DNA from: Bimastos eiseni
Lineage: Eukaryota > Annelida > Clitellata > Crassiclitellata > Lumbricidae
Reading direction: 5' to 3'
Assembly (NCBI GenBank): GCA_959347315.1
Contig: OY365810.1
Coordinates: 20,410,358 to 20,474,357 of the forward strand
DNA length: 64,000 nucleotides
The translations under genes and the position numbers were made by a program. This document shows, in pieces, positions 25,590 to 37,255 of the stretch. Below the pieces are notes generated by a model. The model was not told the origin of the DNA and ran no database searches. It saw only the letters and a list, made by a program, of their open reading frames with translations. Position 1 is the first letter of the stretch. Each line of letters begins with the position of its first letter.

Positions 25590-26325
25590 TTCTCTCCCAC
25601 TCCTCCCATGCTTTGCCCTCCTCTTTCACTCCCCATTTCCCTTCATCTCCTATTGTCCCATTCCTCCACACCTCTCCTCTGCTCCTCTTCTCATCTATTT
25701 TCAACCGCCCCTCCCATTTCACTGTCACTACCCTCCCTCCCTGTAACCTATCACCTCTTCCTCCAGTTCTTTCGCTACCTACTCCTCCATCATCATCACT
25801 TTCTCTCCCACCAAATTCTCCGTCACCTCCTCCTCCATCTCCTCCTCCTCCATCTCCCCCTCCTCAATCTCCTCCGTCACCACCTCCTCCTGCTCCGTCA
25901 CCTCCTCCTACATCTCCTCCTCCTACATCTCCTCCTCCATCTCCTCATCCTCCATCTCCTCGTCCTCCGCCACCTCCTCCTCCATCTCCTCCTCCTCCAT
26001 CTCCCCCTCCTCAATCTCCTCCTCCTCCATCTCCTCTTCCTCCTTCATCTTCTCCTCCGCCATCTCCTTCTCCTCCATCTCCTTCTCCTTCCTCTCCTCT
26101 TCCTCCTTCATCTCCTCCTCCGCCATCTCCTTCTCCTCCATCTCCTTCTCCTTCCTCTCCTCTTCCTCCTTCATCTCCTCCTCCGCCATCTCCTTCTCCT
26201 CCATCTCCTTCTCCTTCCTCTCCTCTTCCTCCTTCATCTCCTCCTCCTCCATCTCCTTCTCCTCCATCTCCTCCTCCTCCGTCACCTCCTCCTCCATCTC
26301 CTCGTCGCTTATTGCTTCATTACTC
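25590..26325 (+). repeat. Polypyrimidine tract with 63-bp higher-order unit
   Basis: The plus strand is nearly pure C and T with interspersed A (tcctcctccatctcc). The segment beginning ccttcatct repeats at 26042, 26105, 26168 and 26231, an exact 63-bp period. The forward frames read as PPPSPP or LLHLLL and the reverse frame as a Glu/Met-rich chain (EEEMKEEEE). All three are repeat artefacts unless transcript evidence appears. Such strand asymmetry can form triplex DNA, which is general knowledge and not shown here. Confidence 0.9.
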
Positions 26326-26364
26326 AGTAAGAAGCACGCCACTTTAAAGAACGTGCGAACGAAT

Positions 26365-26515
26365 GATCAACCTCCACCACCACCTCCTCTTCCTCTTCGT
26401 CCGCCTCCATCACCTCAACCTCTCTCTCCTTGTCGTTGTCGTCCTCTTCCTACTCTTCATCCTCCTCCTCCTCCTCCTCTTCCTCCTCCTCCACCACTTC
26501 CTCATCCTCCGAGTA
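26365..26515 (+). repeat. Second CTC/CCT-rich tract
   Basis: Shorter and more irregular than the neighbouring tract, from which it is separated by about 40 bp of mixed sequence. Proline- or leucine-rich frames result. Confidence 0.8.
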
Positions 26516-28072
26516 ACCGACCGACATCTCATGGCTACTGTTTTATCAGTGATGCCATCAGAATAGAAAAACCATAATCTAGTCTTTGTATAATATTTGA
26601 ACATGCATTATATTTGTATAACAAAATTTCTTCTCCTTGACTTTAATCCTAAAATACCGAAGACTCAAATTCTAAGCTTTGTTTACTTTAAGATGTTAGT
26701 AAAATTGAGTCATTATTATAATGTCTTCCCCATTCGGTGTTGCATTCTTCTTGCTTGGTTTGTGTACTTTTTTTAAAACTATTTTTGCCGATTACGTCTT
26801 GGTCAGCAATTCAAGACCGTTTTGAGCAATGAGGAAAAGCTGATCCATGTGATCTGGTTTCAGACGCTGTCCGTCGCATAATCGGCTTCCTTCTGCTCCT
26901 CCCCTGTCTGGTTTGCCAGATCGTCTACAGTCAAACTCAGACACGCCTCGAATTACATCTTAGCAACGAGCGACAGTTGATTCTGCTGCTGCTTCGATCA
27001 TCTGAACCAATGTAATGTAATGTAAATCCTTGAAAATTTCTCAACGCCCACAAAAGCCACTTCAGGGAGACCAGCTTATTCATCGGTGCTATGCCAAATC
27101 AAGTCCGAAATAGCCAATCCTCCTGTTTCTTTCCGGTGCTAGTTCGAAATCCGGGGAGTCAAGCCGAGTCAATCACTCGTTACCAGTGATCTTGACATCG
27201 GAGCAATAGCAGAACGGAATTGCTGAACTTGATGAATAAAGAAATGATTTACAATAGAAGAGCACGGAAATGTCAGTCGGTTTAAAACTCTGCAAAGCTC
27301 TGTGATATTGTAACTACTTCGTCAGAGACTGAGTGACATCAAATGATGCGACGTCAGCGTATCACGTGACCTGTTGGTGGCAAGTTCAGCTTGTGAATGA
27401 GTGGTTGAATGGTGAGTGAGGAGTTACTGAATGAGTTTGTATACCTGAATAAGTGATGGGCTGGTTGACAGTGTAACTCAATGAATGGGGTGACTGATTA
27501 CGTTGATGGGTTTCGTGAGAAACAGGTGGGTGGTGGTGACTATGATGGCACTGGTGACTGAAAACAGTTGAGTATGTTTTGGTTAGTGAGAAAGGGTTGA
27601 AACGCTAGAATAATAACTCTCATTGCATCTATATCTTGCTCAATACGGTTCAACATTTAAAGGCATTTAGTGTTCGATTATTACAACCATTGCTGATATT
27701 AGTTCCGCTTAACGTGGGCTTGATTATTGTCGCCTCGCTGGTAAAAATAATGCAACATCTGAGGAACTGACCTCTGACCCTATCTTTCTCCCATGTTTAT
27801 GATTGTTCATCATGGACGATGAATTCATCTGTTCCGATCGATCTCTCTTAAGCGCTTTCTGTTGGCTGACGATTATATCATCATACGAACACTTAGACGT
27901 TAATCGACGGATCCTTTCCATCACCCATTTGTTGTTATTTTACCTGATTTTGGCTAAAAAAATTCACCGTTCAGACTCATTCTTCAATTTTAGCCTTGGA
28001 ATTACGATGCCTTCAAATAACGCAATAGTCTCGGTCAATCAAACCAGCATCATTATTTTCTTTGCTGCGGAA
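26516..28072. other. No clear gene
   Basis: Contains a short aatgtaatgtaatgtaa run at about 27,008-27,025 that could be the tail of a retroposon on the plus strand. A degenerate GTGA/GAGTG-rich stretch lies at 27,400-27,560. No domain is seen. Confidence 0.35.
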
Positions 28073-28073
28073 G

Positions 28074-28124
<51 letters not shown>

Positions 28125-28181
28125 CCATCGTCGTCGTCATCATCATCATCATCATCGTCGTCGTCGTCATCATCATAATCA
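28073..28181. repeat. (ATC)n trinucleotide microsatellite
   Basis: About 36 units of atc interrupted by gtcgtcgtc and acc blocks. The reverse strand reads as an aspartate run and the forward strand as isoleucine. Both are artefacts of the repeat. Confidence 0.93.
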
Positions 28182-28837
28182 CGGTTACATGACATGTTGG
28201 AAATGCCATGCATTCCATAGACGGTGCAAACCTTTGCCTGTAATGTTTATAAAATTAACATGAGAAGTGGTCAGAGGAGTTGTTCGTTTCCGGTCAGCTC
28301 TCTCAGTGGCGGTTTCTTTTCATAGCTGGACAATACTGCCGCGTGAAATGCAAATGACAAGTGGTTGACAGGTGGTGACCACCTGTATTAACGCCAGCAA
28401 TCAACTGAAGGCAACGACCTGTTAATGCAACGAAATGGCAGGGAAATGGTCTCCCCACCACAGAATCATGCTTAACAGCGTCTGCTGCAACGCTACAGCA
28501 ATTCATTCATATAAAACACTTACTCATTTGATTGCGCCGACAGTCAGGACTGCGTGCTAAAAGGTCGACATTCAATGCATATTCGTCTTCTTGGCTATTC
28601 TCGATATATTTATGCACACAATGTTATAAATCGTGTAATCAAGTGCATAGATCATCATGTTATAGACTCTATATGTACAGTTGCACATCAAACATATATC
28701 TGTAATAAGTATTAGACATCATAGCATTAGTGAGTTGGTGGTTGAGCGATGCAAATGGAAGGTATACGCATTTCTGAGCGACCGATATACATGTGATATT
28801 TATTATATATAAATATATTATATATACGTTCACTTAC
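28182..28837. other. Spacer, presumed intron of the LRR exon
   Basis: If the exon at 28,838-29,064 is real, this stretch is the start of its first downstream intron on the minus strand. I found no following LRR-like exon here or further down to 24 kb. Confidence 0.3.
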
Positions 28838-29064
28838 ACATCAGTGACGTTGAGCAGGACACTTTGGTCAGGGTTGAAGACCGGAAGTGATGCAATCGTA
28901 TCAGAGATGAAGCACATGATTGTGTCGGCAGAGCACGCGCATGATCCGAGACATGTGACACTTCCGGGAGAGTCTTCCAGGTTGAACGACGGACGTCTAC
29001 TCAATACGACAGACAACAGACACAGCAGAGACAAGTAGAAGGAGACAACGATCCGAAGCGCCAT
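28838..29064 (-). CDS. First coding exon: signal peptide plus LRR N-cap
   Basis: Start codon at 29,064 in the context agaATGG. Residues 1-22 form a signal peptide (MALR, then IVVSFYLSLLCLLSVVLS). From about residue 38 the pattern is C-x3-C-x-C-x6-C (CLGSCACSADTIMC), followed by TIASLPVFNPDQSVLLNVTD. This fits the N-terminal cap of extracellular leucine-rich-repeat proteins and the strand that leads into the first repeat. The frame runs into GT|GTAAGTGAAC, a strong splice donor, with GT at 28,836-28,837. Just upstream of the ATG lies cttacttcttcag, an acceptor-like tract, so a 5' untranslated exon may precede it. The likely product is a secreted or membrane LRR protein. Receptors of the glycoprotein-hormone type share this cysteine layout, but nothing here separates them from other LRR families. 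Downstream exons were not found in the window. Confidence 0.55.
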
Positions 29065-30690
29065 TCTGAAGAAGTAAGTGAGTCAGTAGCAGAACGATCA
29101 AAGTGTTAGGACGACGACGACGACAACGACGAGAACCGAGTTCTATGAGCTATTGTTTGTTTACATTCGCTGAGATATCCGACGGTGGTTCGTCGCCATT
29201 CATCGATTTCGTTCTCCAATACTCCGCGACGTCAAACCGTCCACCAGCTCATAGGCTACGTAGTCTCAACCAGAACCTTTTCAATTGTGTTTGCACTCGT
29301 CTTCCCTCTGCTGTTCAGACGTCAACCAATCGAAGTAGACATTCACCAGAGTTTTGATGCTGAGCAAGAGTTTCTGCTGCGTCCGATAATTCAATCAGCC
29401 TCAAATCGTACCATCTATCTTATTATCTTACTAAGGTCTTTTCTCCCGATCATCATGTTGTCTGATATATGACGGACAATTAAGTGGTCGTCCGAGATAC
29501 TGCCGCAATCGCTGCTGGATGTCTCTCCTTTCGATGGACTGAATGGCACTTCAGTCAGTCAGGTGCTGAACGACTATGTCTTCGTCGTCTCTTCTTCCTT
29601 CTCTTTCCCTTTCTCTTCTCTTCCTCCTACTCTTCCTAAGGCGCTGATGCAACTGGAAGGCATGCATCTCTGATCAACAAGCAGCGATGGATGAGTGCAG
29701 CCGCACCTTCTCAGTTTGTGCCTGACGCAGCCATCATCATAATATGTCAGAGAGACTTACGTACAGACAGAAACACTCAGCTGGGACTCTTCTTCAATGA
29801 CTCTTTCAATTTCTCATCCGCTAAAGCAGAAATATAGGCCTACATAAACACAGTAGGAGGCCGTCAGTCTCACAAATAAAATTAATGTCCATCCATGCAA
29901 TGACGGACAAGAATTTGTGAGATTGGTGGCCTCTCGCTGTATACGTGTGTGTGTGTGTGGGTGGGTGTGTAGGTGTGTGTGTCTGGGTGTGTGTGGGTGG
30001 GTGTGTGTGTGGGATGGGTGTACGTTACAGGCTGCATTCAGAGTAATAAGCTTTGGTCGGTTGGTCACTCGATGGGCAGCCTACGCCTCCGCTGCGTTAG
30101 CGCCTGGTACGTGATGGAGGAAAGCGGCGGAGGTTGCGGCGTATGTGGTGGTCGTTCGGGATAATGTATGGCGCATGCGACGAGCACTGACGCCGCATGA
30201 GAGGCTTTTCTATGAACTCTATGAGATGGTCGTCTTTTTAGGGTCATAGAGACAAAATAGCAAAGAAGAAAGCCCAAATGAATGAGAAAAGCACGATTAA
30301 TTCACGCACGCCGCGGAGTATGTTGGTCAAAACAATGATTGTTGGCGGATGAATTAGTCTAAAAGTATTTAAAGCCGGTCTACCCAGGGTTTGAAAGTCT
30401 TAACTGGATGACCCAACCAACCTGCTTACCATGCATCAGTTCTGTTTGGTCAAGTTGGGTTAAAGTTTTTCTTGGAAAGAATTTCACATGACATCATCGA
30501 ACTGTTGATGTAAGAAACACATTTGGAGAACAACTTTGTATTGGTATAATTATATTTAATCTCATTCGCCAACATTGGCTGTGGTTGATTGCATCAGATG
30601 GCCATGCATGTCTGCCTTTGATGAAGACGAGATTTCAATGAGAGGTTGCAAAGAGAGGCGGTCACATTCTAATCTACGCCCTTTTTCCTC
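29065..30690. other. Upstream region of LRR exon; no other gene
   Basis: Contains a (GT)n tract (listed separately), a pyrimidine-rich run near 29,581-29,640 and a (GAC)n stretch near 29,110. Open frames are short and unassigned. The promoter of the LRR gene could lie here, but no element is convincing. Confidence 0.35.
29945..30012 (+). repeat. (GT)n/(GGGTGT)n microsatellite
   Basis: Directly readable run of gt with ggg interruptions. It yields valine/cysteine/glycine frames that are not genes. Confidence 0.93.
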
Positions 30691-33600
30691 TGACTGTAGT
30701 CTTTGTGTATCTGACTATGTGTCTATGTGTCAGCCTGACTGTAGTCTATGTGTGTCTGACTATGTGTCTATGTGTCAGCCTGACTGTAGTCTTTGTGTAT
30801 CTGACTATGTGTCTATGTGTCAGCCTGACTGTAGTCTATGTGTGTCTGACTATGTGTCTATGTGTCAGCCTGACTGTAGTCTATGTGTGTCTGACTATGT
30901 GTCTATGTGTCAGCCTGACTGTAGCCTATGTGTGTCTGACTATGTGTCTATGTGTCAGCCTGACTGTAGTCTTTGTGTATCTGACAATGTGTCTATGTGT
31001 CAGCCTGACTGTAGTCTATGTGTGTCTGACTATGTGTCTATGTGTCAGCCTGACTGTAGTCTTTGTGTATCTGACAATGTGTCTATGTGTCAGCCTGACT
31101 GTAGTCTATGTGTGTCTGACTATATGTCTATGTGTCAGCCTGACTGTAGTCTATGTGTGTCTGACTATGTGTCTATGTGTCAGCCTGACTGTAGTCTATG
31201 TGTGTCTGACTATGTGTCTATGTGCCCGCCTGACTGTAGTCTTTGTGTATCTGACTATGTGTCTATGTGTCAGCCTGACTGTAGTCTACGTGTGTCTGAC
31301 TATGTGTCTATGTGTCAGCCTGACTGTAATCTTTGTGTATCTGACTATGTGTCTATGTGCCCGCCTGACTGTAGTCTTTGTGTATCTGACTATGTGTCTG
31401 TGTGCTCGCCTGACAGTAGCCTATGTGTATCTGACTATGTGTCTATGTGTCAGCCTGACTGTAGTCAATGTGTATCTGACTATGTGTCTGTGTGCTCGCC
31501 TGACTGTAGTCTATGTGTGTCTGACTATGTGTCTATGTGTCAGCCTGACTGTAGTCTATGTGTATCTGACTATGTGTCTGTGTGCTCGCCTGACTGTAGT
31601 CTATGTGTGTCTGACTATGTGTCTATGTGTCAGCCTGACTGTAGTCTTTGTGTATCTGACTATGTGTCTGTGTGCCCGTCTGACTGTAGCCTATATGTGT
31701 CTGACTATGTGTCTATGTGTCAGCCTGACTGTAGTCTATGTGTGTCTGACTATGTGTCTATGTGTCAGCCTGACTGTAGTCAATGTGTATCTGACTATGT
31801 GTCTATATGCCCGCCTGACTGTAGTCTTTGTGTATCTGACTATGTGTCTATGTGTCAGCCTGACTGTAGTCTATATGTGTCTGACTATGTGTCTATGTGT
31901 CAGCCTGACTGTAGCCTTTGTGTGTCTGACTATGTGTCTATGTGCCCGCCTGACTGTAGTCTTTGTGTATCTGACTATGTGTCTGTGTGCTCGCCTGACT
32001 GTAGCCTATGTGTGTCTGACTATGTGTCTATGTGTCAGCCTGACTGTAGTCTTTGTGTATCTGACTATGTGTCTATGTGTCAGCCTGACTGTAGTCTATG
32101 TGTATCTGACTATGTGTCTGTGTGTCAGCCTGACTGTAGCCTATGTGTGTCTGACTATGTGTCTATGTGTCAGCCTGACTGTAGTCTTTGTGTATCTGAC
32201 TATGTGTCTATGTGCCCGTCTGATTGTAGCCTATATGTGTCTGACTATGTGTCTATGTGTCAGCCTGACTGTAGTCTATGTGTGTCTGACTATGTGTCTA
32301 TGTGTCAGCCTGACTGTAGCCTTTGTGTGTCTGACTATGTGTCTATGTGCCCGTCTGACTGTAGCCTATGTGTATCTGACTATGTGTCTATGTGTCAGCC
32401 TGACTGTAGTCTTTGTGTATCTGACTATGTGTCTATGTGCCCGCCTGACTGTAGTCTTTGTGTATCTGACTATGTGTCTATGTGTCAGCCTGACTGTAGT
32501 CTACGTGTGTCTGACTATGTGTCTATGTGTCAGCCTGACTGTAATCTTTGTGTATCTGACTATGTGTCTATGTGCCCGCCTGACTGTAGTCTTTGTGTAT
32601 CTGACTATGTGTCTGTGTGCTCGCTGACAGTAGCCTATGTGTATCTGACTATGTGTCTATGTGTCAGCCTGACTGTAGTCAATGTGTATCTGACTATGTG
32701 TCTGTGTGCTCGCCTGACTGTAGTCTATGTGTGTCTGACTATGTGTCTATGTGTCAGCCTGACTGTAGTCTATGTGTATCTGACTATGTGTCTGTGTGCT
32801 CGCCTGACTGTAGTCTATGTGTGTCTGACTATGTGTCTATGTGTCAGCCTGACTGTAGTCTTTGTGTATCTGACTATGTGTCTGTGTGCCCGTCTGACTG
32901 TAGCCTATATGTGTCTGACTATGTGTCTATGTGTCAGCCTGACTGTAGTCTATGTGTGTCTGACTATGTGTCTATGTGTCAGCCTGACTGTAGTCAATGT
33001 GTATCTGACTATGTGTCTATATGCCCGCCTGACTGTAGTCTTTGTGTATCTGACTATGTGTCTATGTGTCAGCCTGACTGTAGTCTATATGTGTCTGACT
33101 ATGTGTCTATGTGTCAGCCTGACTGTAGCCTTTGTGTGTCTGACTATGTGTCTATGTGCCCGCCTGACTGTAGTCTTTGTGTATCTGACTATGTGTCTGT
33201 GTGCTCGCCTGACTGTAGCCTATGTGTGTCTGACTATGTGTCTATGTGTCAGCCTGACTGTAGTCAATGTGTATCTGACTATGTGTCTGTGTGCTCGCCT
33301 GACTGTAGTCTATGTGTGTCTGACTATGTGTCTATTTGTCAGCCTGACTGTAGTCTATGTGTGTCTGACTATGTGTCTATGTGTCAGCCTGACTGTAGTC
33401 TTTGTGTATCTGACTATGTGTCTATGTGTCAGCCTGACTGTAGTCTATGTGTATCTGACTATGTGTCTGTGTGTCAGCCTGACTGTAGCCTATGTGTGTC
33501 TGACTATGTGTCTATGTGTCAGCCTTACTGTAGTCTTTGTGTATCTGACTATGTGTCTATGTGCCCGTCTGATTGTAGCCTATATGTGTCTGACTATGTG

Positions 33601-35200
33601 TCTATGTGTCAGCCTGACTGTAGTCTATGTGTGTCTGACTATGTGTCTATGTGTCAGCCTGACTGTAGCCTTTGTGTGTCTGACTATGTGTCTATGTGCC
33701 CGTCTGACTGTAGCCTATGTGTATCTGACTATGTGTCTATGTGTCAGCCTGACTGTAGTCTTTGTGTATCTGACTATGTGTCTATGTGCTCGCCTGACTG
33801 TAGTCTTTGTGTATCTGACTATGTGTCTATTTGTCAGCCTGACTGTAGTCTATGTGTGTCTGACTATGTGTCTATGTGTCAGCCTGACTGTAGTCTATGT
33901 GTATCTGACTATGTGTCTGTGTGCTCGCCTGACTGTAGTCTATGTGTGTCTGACTATGTGTCTATGTGTCAGCCTGACTGTAGTCTTTGTGTATCTGACT
34001 ATGTGTCTATGTGTCAGCCTGACTGTAGTCTTTGTCTATCTGACAATGTGTCTGTGTGTCAGCCTGACTGTAGCCTATGTGTATCTGACTATGTGTCTAT
34101 GTGCCCGCCTGACTGTAGTCTTTGTGTATCTGACTATGTGTCTGTGTGCTCGCCTGACTGTAATCTATGTGTGTCTGACTATGTGTCTATGTGTCAGCCT
34201 GACTGTAGTCTTTGTGTATCTGACTATGTGTCTATGTGTCAGCCTGACTGTAGTCTTTGTCTATCTGACAATGAGTCTGTGTGTCAGCCTGACTGTAGTC
34301 TATGTGTGTCTGACTATGTGTCTGTGTGCCCGCCTGACTGTAGTCTATGTGTGTCTGACTATGTGTCTATGTGTCAGCCTGACTGTAGTCTATGTGTGTC
34401 TGACTATGTGTCTATGTGTCAGCCTGACTGTAGTCTTTGTGTATCTGACAATGTGTCTATGTGTCAGCCTGACTGTAGTCTTTGTGTATCTGACTATGTG
34501 TCTATGTGTCAGCCTGACTGTAGCCTATGTGTGTCTGACTATGTGTCTATGTGTCAGCCTGACTGTAGTCTTTGTGTATCTGACTATGTGTCTATGTGCC
34601 CGTCTGACTGTAGCCTATATGTGTCTGACAATGTGTCTATGTGTCAGCCTGACTGTAGTCTATGTGTGTCTGACTATGTGTCTATGTGTCAGCCTGACTG
34701 TAGCCTTTGTGTGTCTGACTATGTGTCTATGTGCCCGTCTGACTGTAGCCTGTGTGTATCTGACTATGTGTCTATGTGTCAGCCTGACTGTAGTCTTTGT
34801 GTATCTGACTATGTGTCTATGTGCTCGCCTGACTGTAGTCTTTGTGTATCTGACTATGTGTCTATTTGTCAGCCTGACTGTAGTCTATGTGTGTCTGACT
34901 ATGTGTCTATGTGTCAGCCTGACTGTAGTCTATGTGTGTCTGACTATATGTCTATGTGTCAGCCTGACTGTAGTCTATGTGTATCTGACTATGTGTCTAT
35001 GTGTCAGCCTGACTGTAGTCTATGTGTGTCTGACTATGTGTCTATGTGTCAGCCTGACTGTAGTCTATGTGTGTCTGACTATGTGTCTATGTGTCAGCCT
35101 GACTGTAGTCTATGTGTGTCTGACTATGTGTCTATGTGTCATCCTGACTGTAGTCTATGTGTGTCTGACTATGTGTCTATGTGTCAGCCTGACTGCAACC
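30691..35200 (+). repeat. 45-bp minisatellite, 100 units plus a partial
   Basis: Units start with tgactgtagtct at 30691 and recur every 45 bp. From 30,691 to the last start at 35,190 there are 4,499 bases, which is 100 units less one base. That missing base is at about 32,622 (tcgctgacag where an earlier copy has tcgcctgacag). Each unit is itself an imperfect dimer of a 21-bp half (tgactgtagtctatgtgtgtc) and a 24-bp half beginning tgactatgtgtc. Because 45 is divisible by three and two forward frames lack stops, the array shows frames of 1570, 897 and 640 codons. They repeat DCSLCVSDYVSMCQP in one phase and LTVVYVCLTMCLCVS in the other. The single-base deletion moves the longest frame from the first peptide to the second. 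I see no signal peptide, conserved flank or splice context, so I treat this as satellite DNA. Confidence 0.93.
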
Positions 35201-35904
35201 TATACATGTTTGTCTGCCTGTGCTACTACAAACAGTGTTTATTCTACTCAACGGCCGAATGCCTTCAACAATGTAATCTTGATATAGCCGCATCTTATGT
35301 TTATGACTGACTAATGAATTATTCCAGGAAGCTCTAAGTCTTTTTAAATCGAAATGTACCACTCCATGCTGAGTTCTGTAAGAAGGCTGCATATTAAACT
35401 TATTTTACATCCAGATTCGTGCCATCGTCTGAGCCCGCCGTCGTCAATTCATGTACGTGTTGTGCCTCTATTAATTATAGTGATAAATAAGATGTTCCAG
35501 ATGTGTGCCGACGACGTTTCACTCCTGGCAAAGATTGCGTTGCTCATGGGGTTATAGTCACGGAGTCCCAAGCTTTTAATTTGAAGATGAACTGGAATAA
35601 AACTCATGACACGTCGTTCGTCTGGTCCATATTGTCATCGGGTAAACGGTGATGATATGAAGGTTGTTGTTGCACTTACTTACATTGGTAACCAGTCAGC
35701 GTCCATTGGCCCCATTTAATTGGAGATCAAACGCCGAATTGCTGACACCAGAGCCTGCAAGATGGCTCAGGATACAATCGTATAAAGCTCTACATATTGA
35801 GTTGGTTTGTAGTCAAATGTCCGTTGCCAGAATGCAATGTCAGATTATTCCGATGGTATTGCTGCTCTCTGCTCAAATTTTCAAGACTTCTGGACCGCAA
35901 TGTA
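35201..35904. other. Spacer between minisatellite and SINE
   Basis: Unique sequence without recognisable gene. Short frames on both strands lack domains. Confidence 0.4.
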
Positions 35905-36096
35905 GCGCGGTGGCCGAGTGGTTAGATGGCTCGGCCTGTAGCGTACAGAGTGTGAGTTCAATCCTCATCCGAGGACGGCGTAGAGTTACTGTGTAGGGAC
36001 CATGATCGAGTCCTTTACGCTCAATTGTTCAGCAATAGGATTGCAATTGCACCATCGAAGCTTGTGTGCACGTCTGAACTAATTGTGAGAAGAGAT
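35905..36096 (+). repeat. tRNA-derived SINE, copy C
   Basis: The head contains an A box, TGGCCGAGTGG (35911-35921), and a B box, GTTCAATCC (35956-35964). The 45-bp spacing fits a tRNA with a long variable arm. The conserved middle reads tgtgtagggaccatgatcga and gattgcaattgcaccatcga. It ends gaagagatatattg, where the other copies have their AT-rich tail, and passes without a break into the pentanucleotide array that follows. This is the best-preserved head of the five copies. Confidence 0.85.
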
Positions 36097-37255
36097 ATAT
36101 TGTATAATATTGTATTATATTGTATTGTATTATAGTGTATTGTATTATATTGTATTGTATTATATGGTATTATACTATGATGTATTATATTGTATTATAT
36201 TGTATTGTATTATATTGTATTGTATTATATGGTATTGTATTATATTGTATTGTACTATATTGTATTGTAATATATTGTATTGTATAAGATTGTATTGTAT
36301 TATATTGTATTATATTGTATTGAATTGTATTATATTGTATTATATTGTATTTTATTGTATTGTATTGTATTGAATTGTATTATATTGCATTATATTGTAT
36401 TGTATTATATTGTATTGTATTATATTGTATTGTATTATATTGTATTGTATTATATTGTATTGTATTATATTGTATTGTATTATATTGTATTATATTGTAT
36501 TATACTGTATTATTTTATATTGTGTTATATTGTATTGTATTATATTGTATTGTATTGTATTATATTGTTTTATGCTGTATTATATTGTATTATATTGCAT
36601 TGTATTATATTGTATTGAATTGTATTATATTGTATTATATTGTATTTTATTGTATTTTTTTGTATCATATTGTATTATATTGTATTATATTCTATTATAT
36701 TGTATTGTATTATAATGTATTGAATTGAATTATATTGTATTATTTTGTATTATATTATATTATACTGTATTATACTGTATTATATTATATTGTATTTTAT
36801 TGTATTATGTTGTATTATATTATATTGTATTAAATTGTATTATATTGTATTGTAGTGTATTGTGTTATATTGTATTATATTATATTATATTGTATTAAAT
36901 TGTATTATATTGTATTATATGGTATTGTATTATATTGTATTGTACTATATTGTATTGTAATATATTGTATTGTATAAGATTGTATTGTATTATATTGTAT
37001 TTTATTGTATTATATTGTATTATATTGTACTATATTGTATTGAAATGTATTATATTGTATTATATTGTATTATATTGTATTGTGTTATATTGTATTATAT
37101 TGTGTTATATTGTATTGTGTAATATTGTATTATATTGTATTATATTGAATTGTATTGTATTATATTGTATTGTATTATATTGTTTTATATTGAATTTTGT
37201 TGTATTATATTTTATTGTATTATATTGTATTGTATTGTATTATATTGTATTGTAT
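36097..37255 (+). repeat. TATTG/TATTA pentanucleotide array
   Basis: About 1.16 kb built from TATTR pentamers with occasional TATTT, GAATT and TACTA variants. All three forward frames are nearly stop-free and give tyrosine, isoleucine, leucine and cysteine chains (IVLYC). A segment that includes ggtattgtattatattgtat and a rare ataagattg variant occurs at 36,231 and again at 36,921, a 690-bp offset (138 pentamers). A second duplicated block is offset by 295 bp (36,321 and 36,616). These show segmental amplification within the array. Confidence 0.95.

Noticed and set aside
25923..26342. Glutamate-rich coiled-coil protein on the minus strand
   Set aside because: It is the reverse translation of the polypyrimidine tract, and the opposite strand gives equally long Pro- and Leu-rich frames.
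28013..28213. Poly-aspartate acidic protein
   Set aside because: Produced by the (ATC)n microsatellite.
30575..35287. A single 1,570-codon gene encoding a cysteine-rich repeat protein
   Set aside because: The frame is a by-product of a 45-bp unit that lacks stops in two phases. It changes peptide at a one-base deletion in the middle. It has no signal peptide, flanking domain or splice context.
35905..35980. Functional tRNA gene (Ser/Leu type)
   Set aside because: The A and B boxes are present, but the acceptor stem does not pair convincingly, and the same head recurs with a shared downstream body at four other sites. It is therefore a SINE head.
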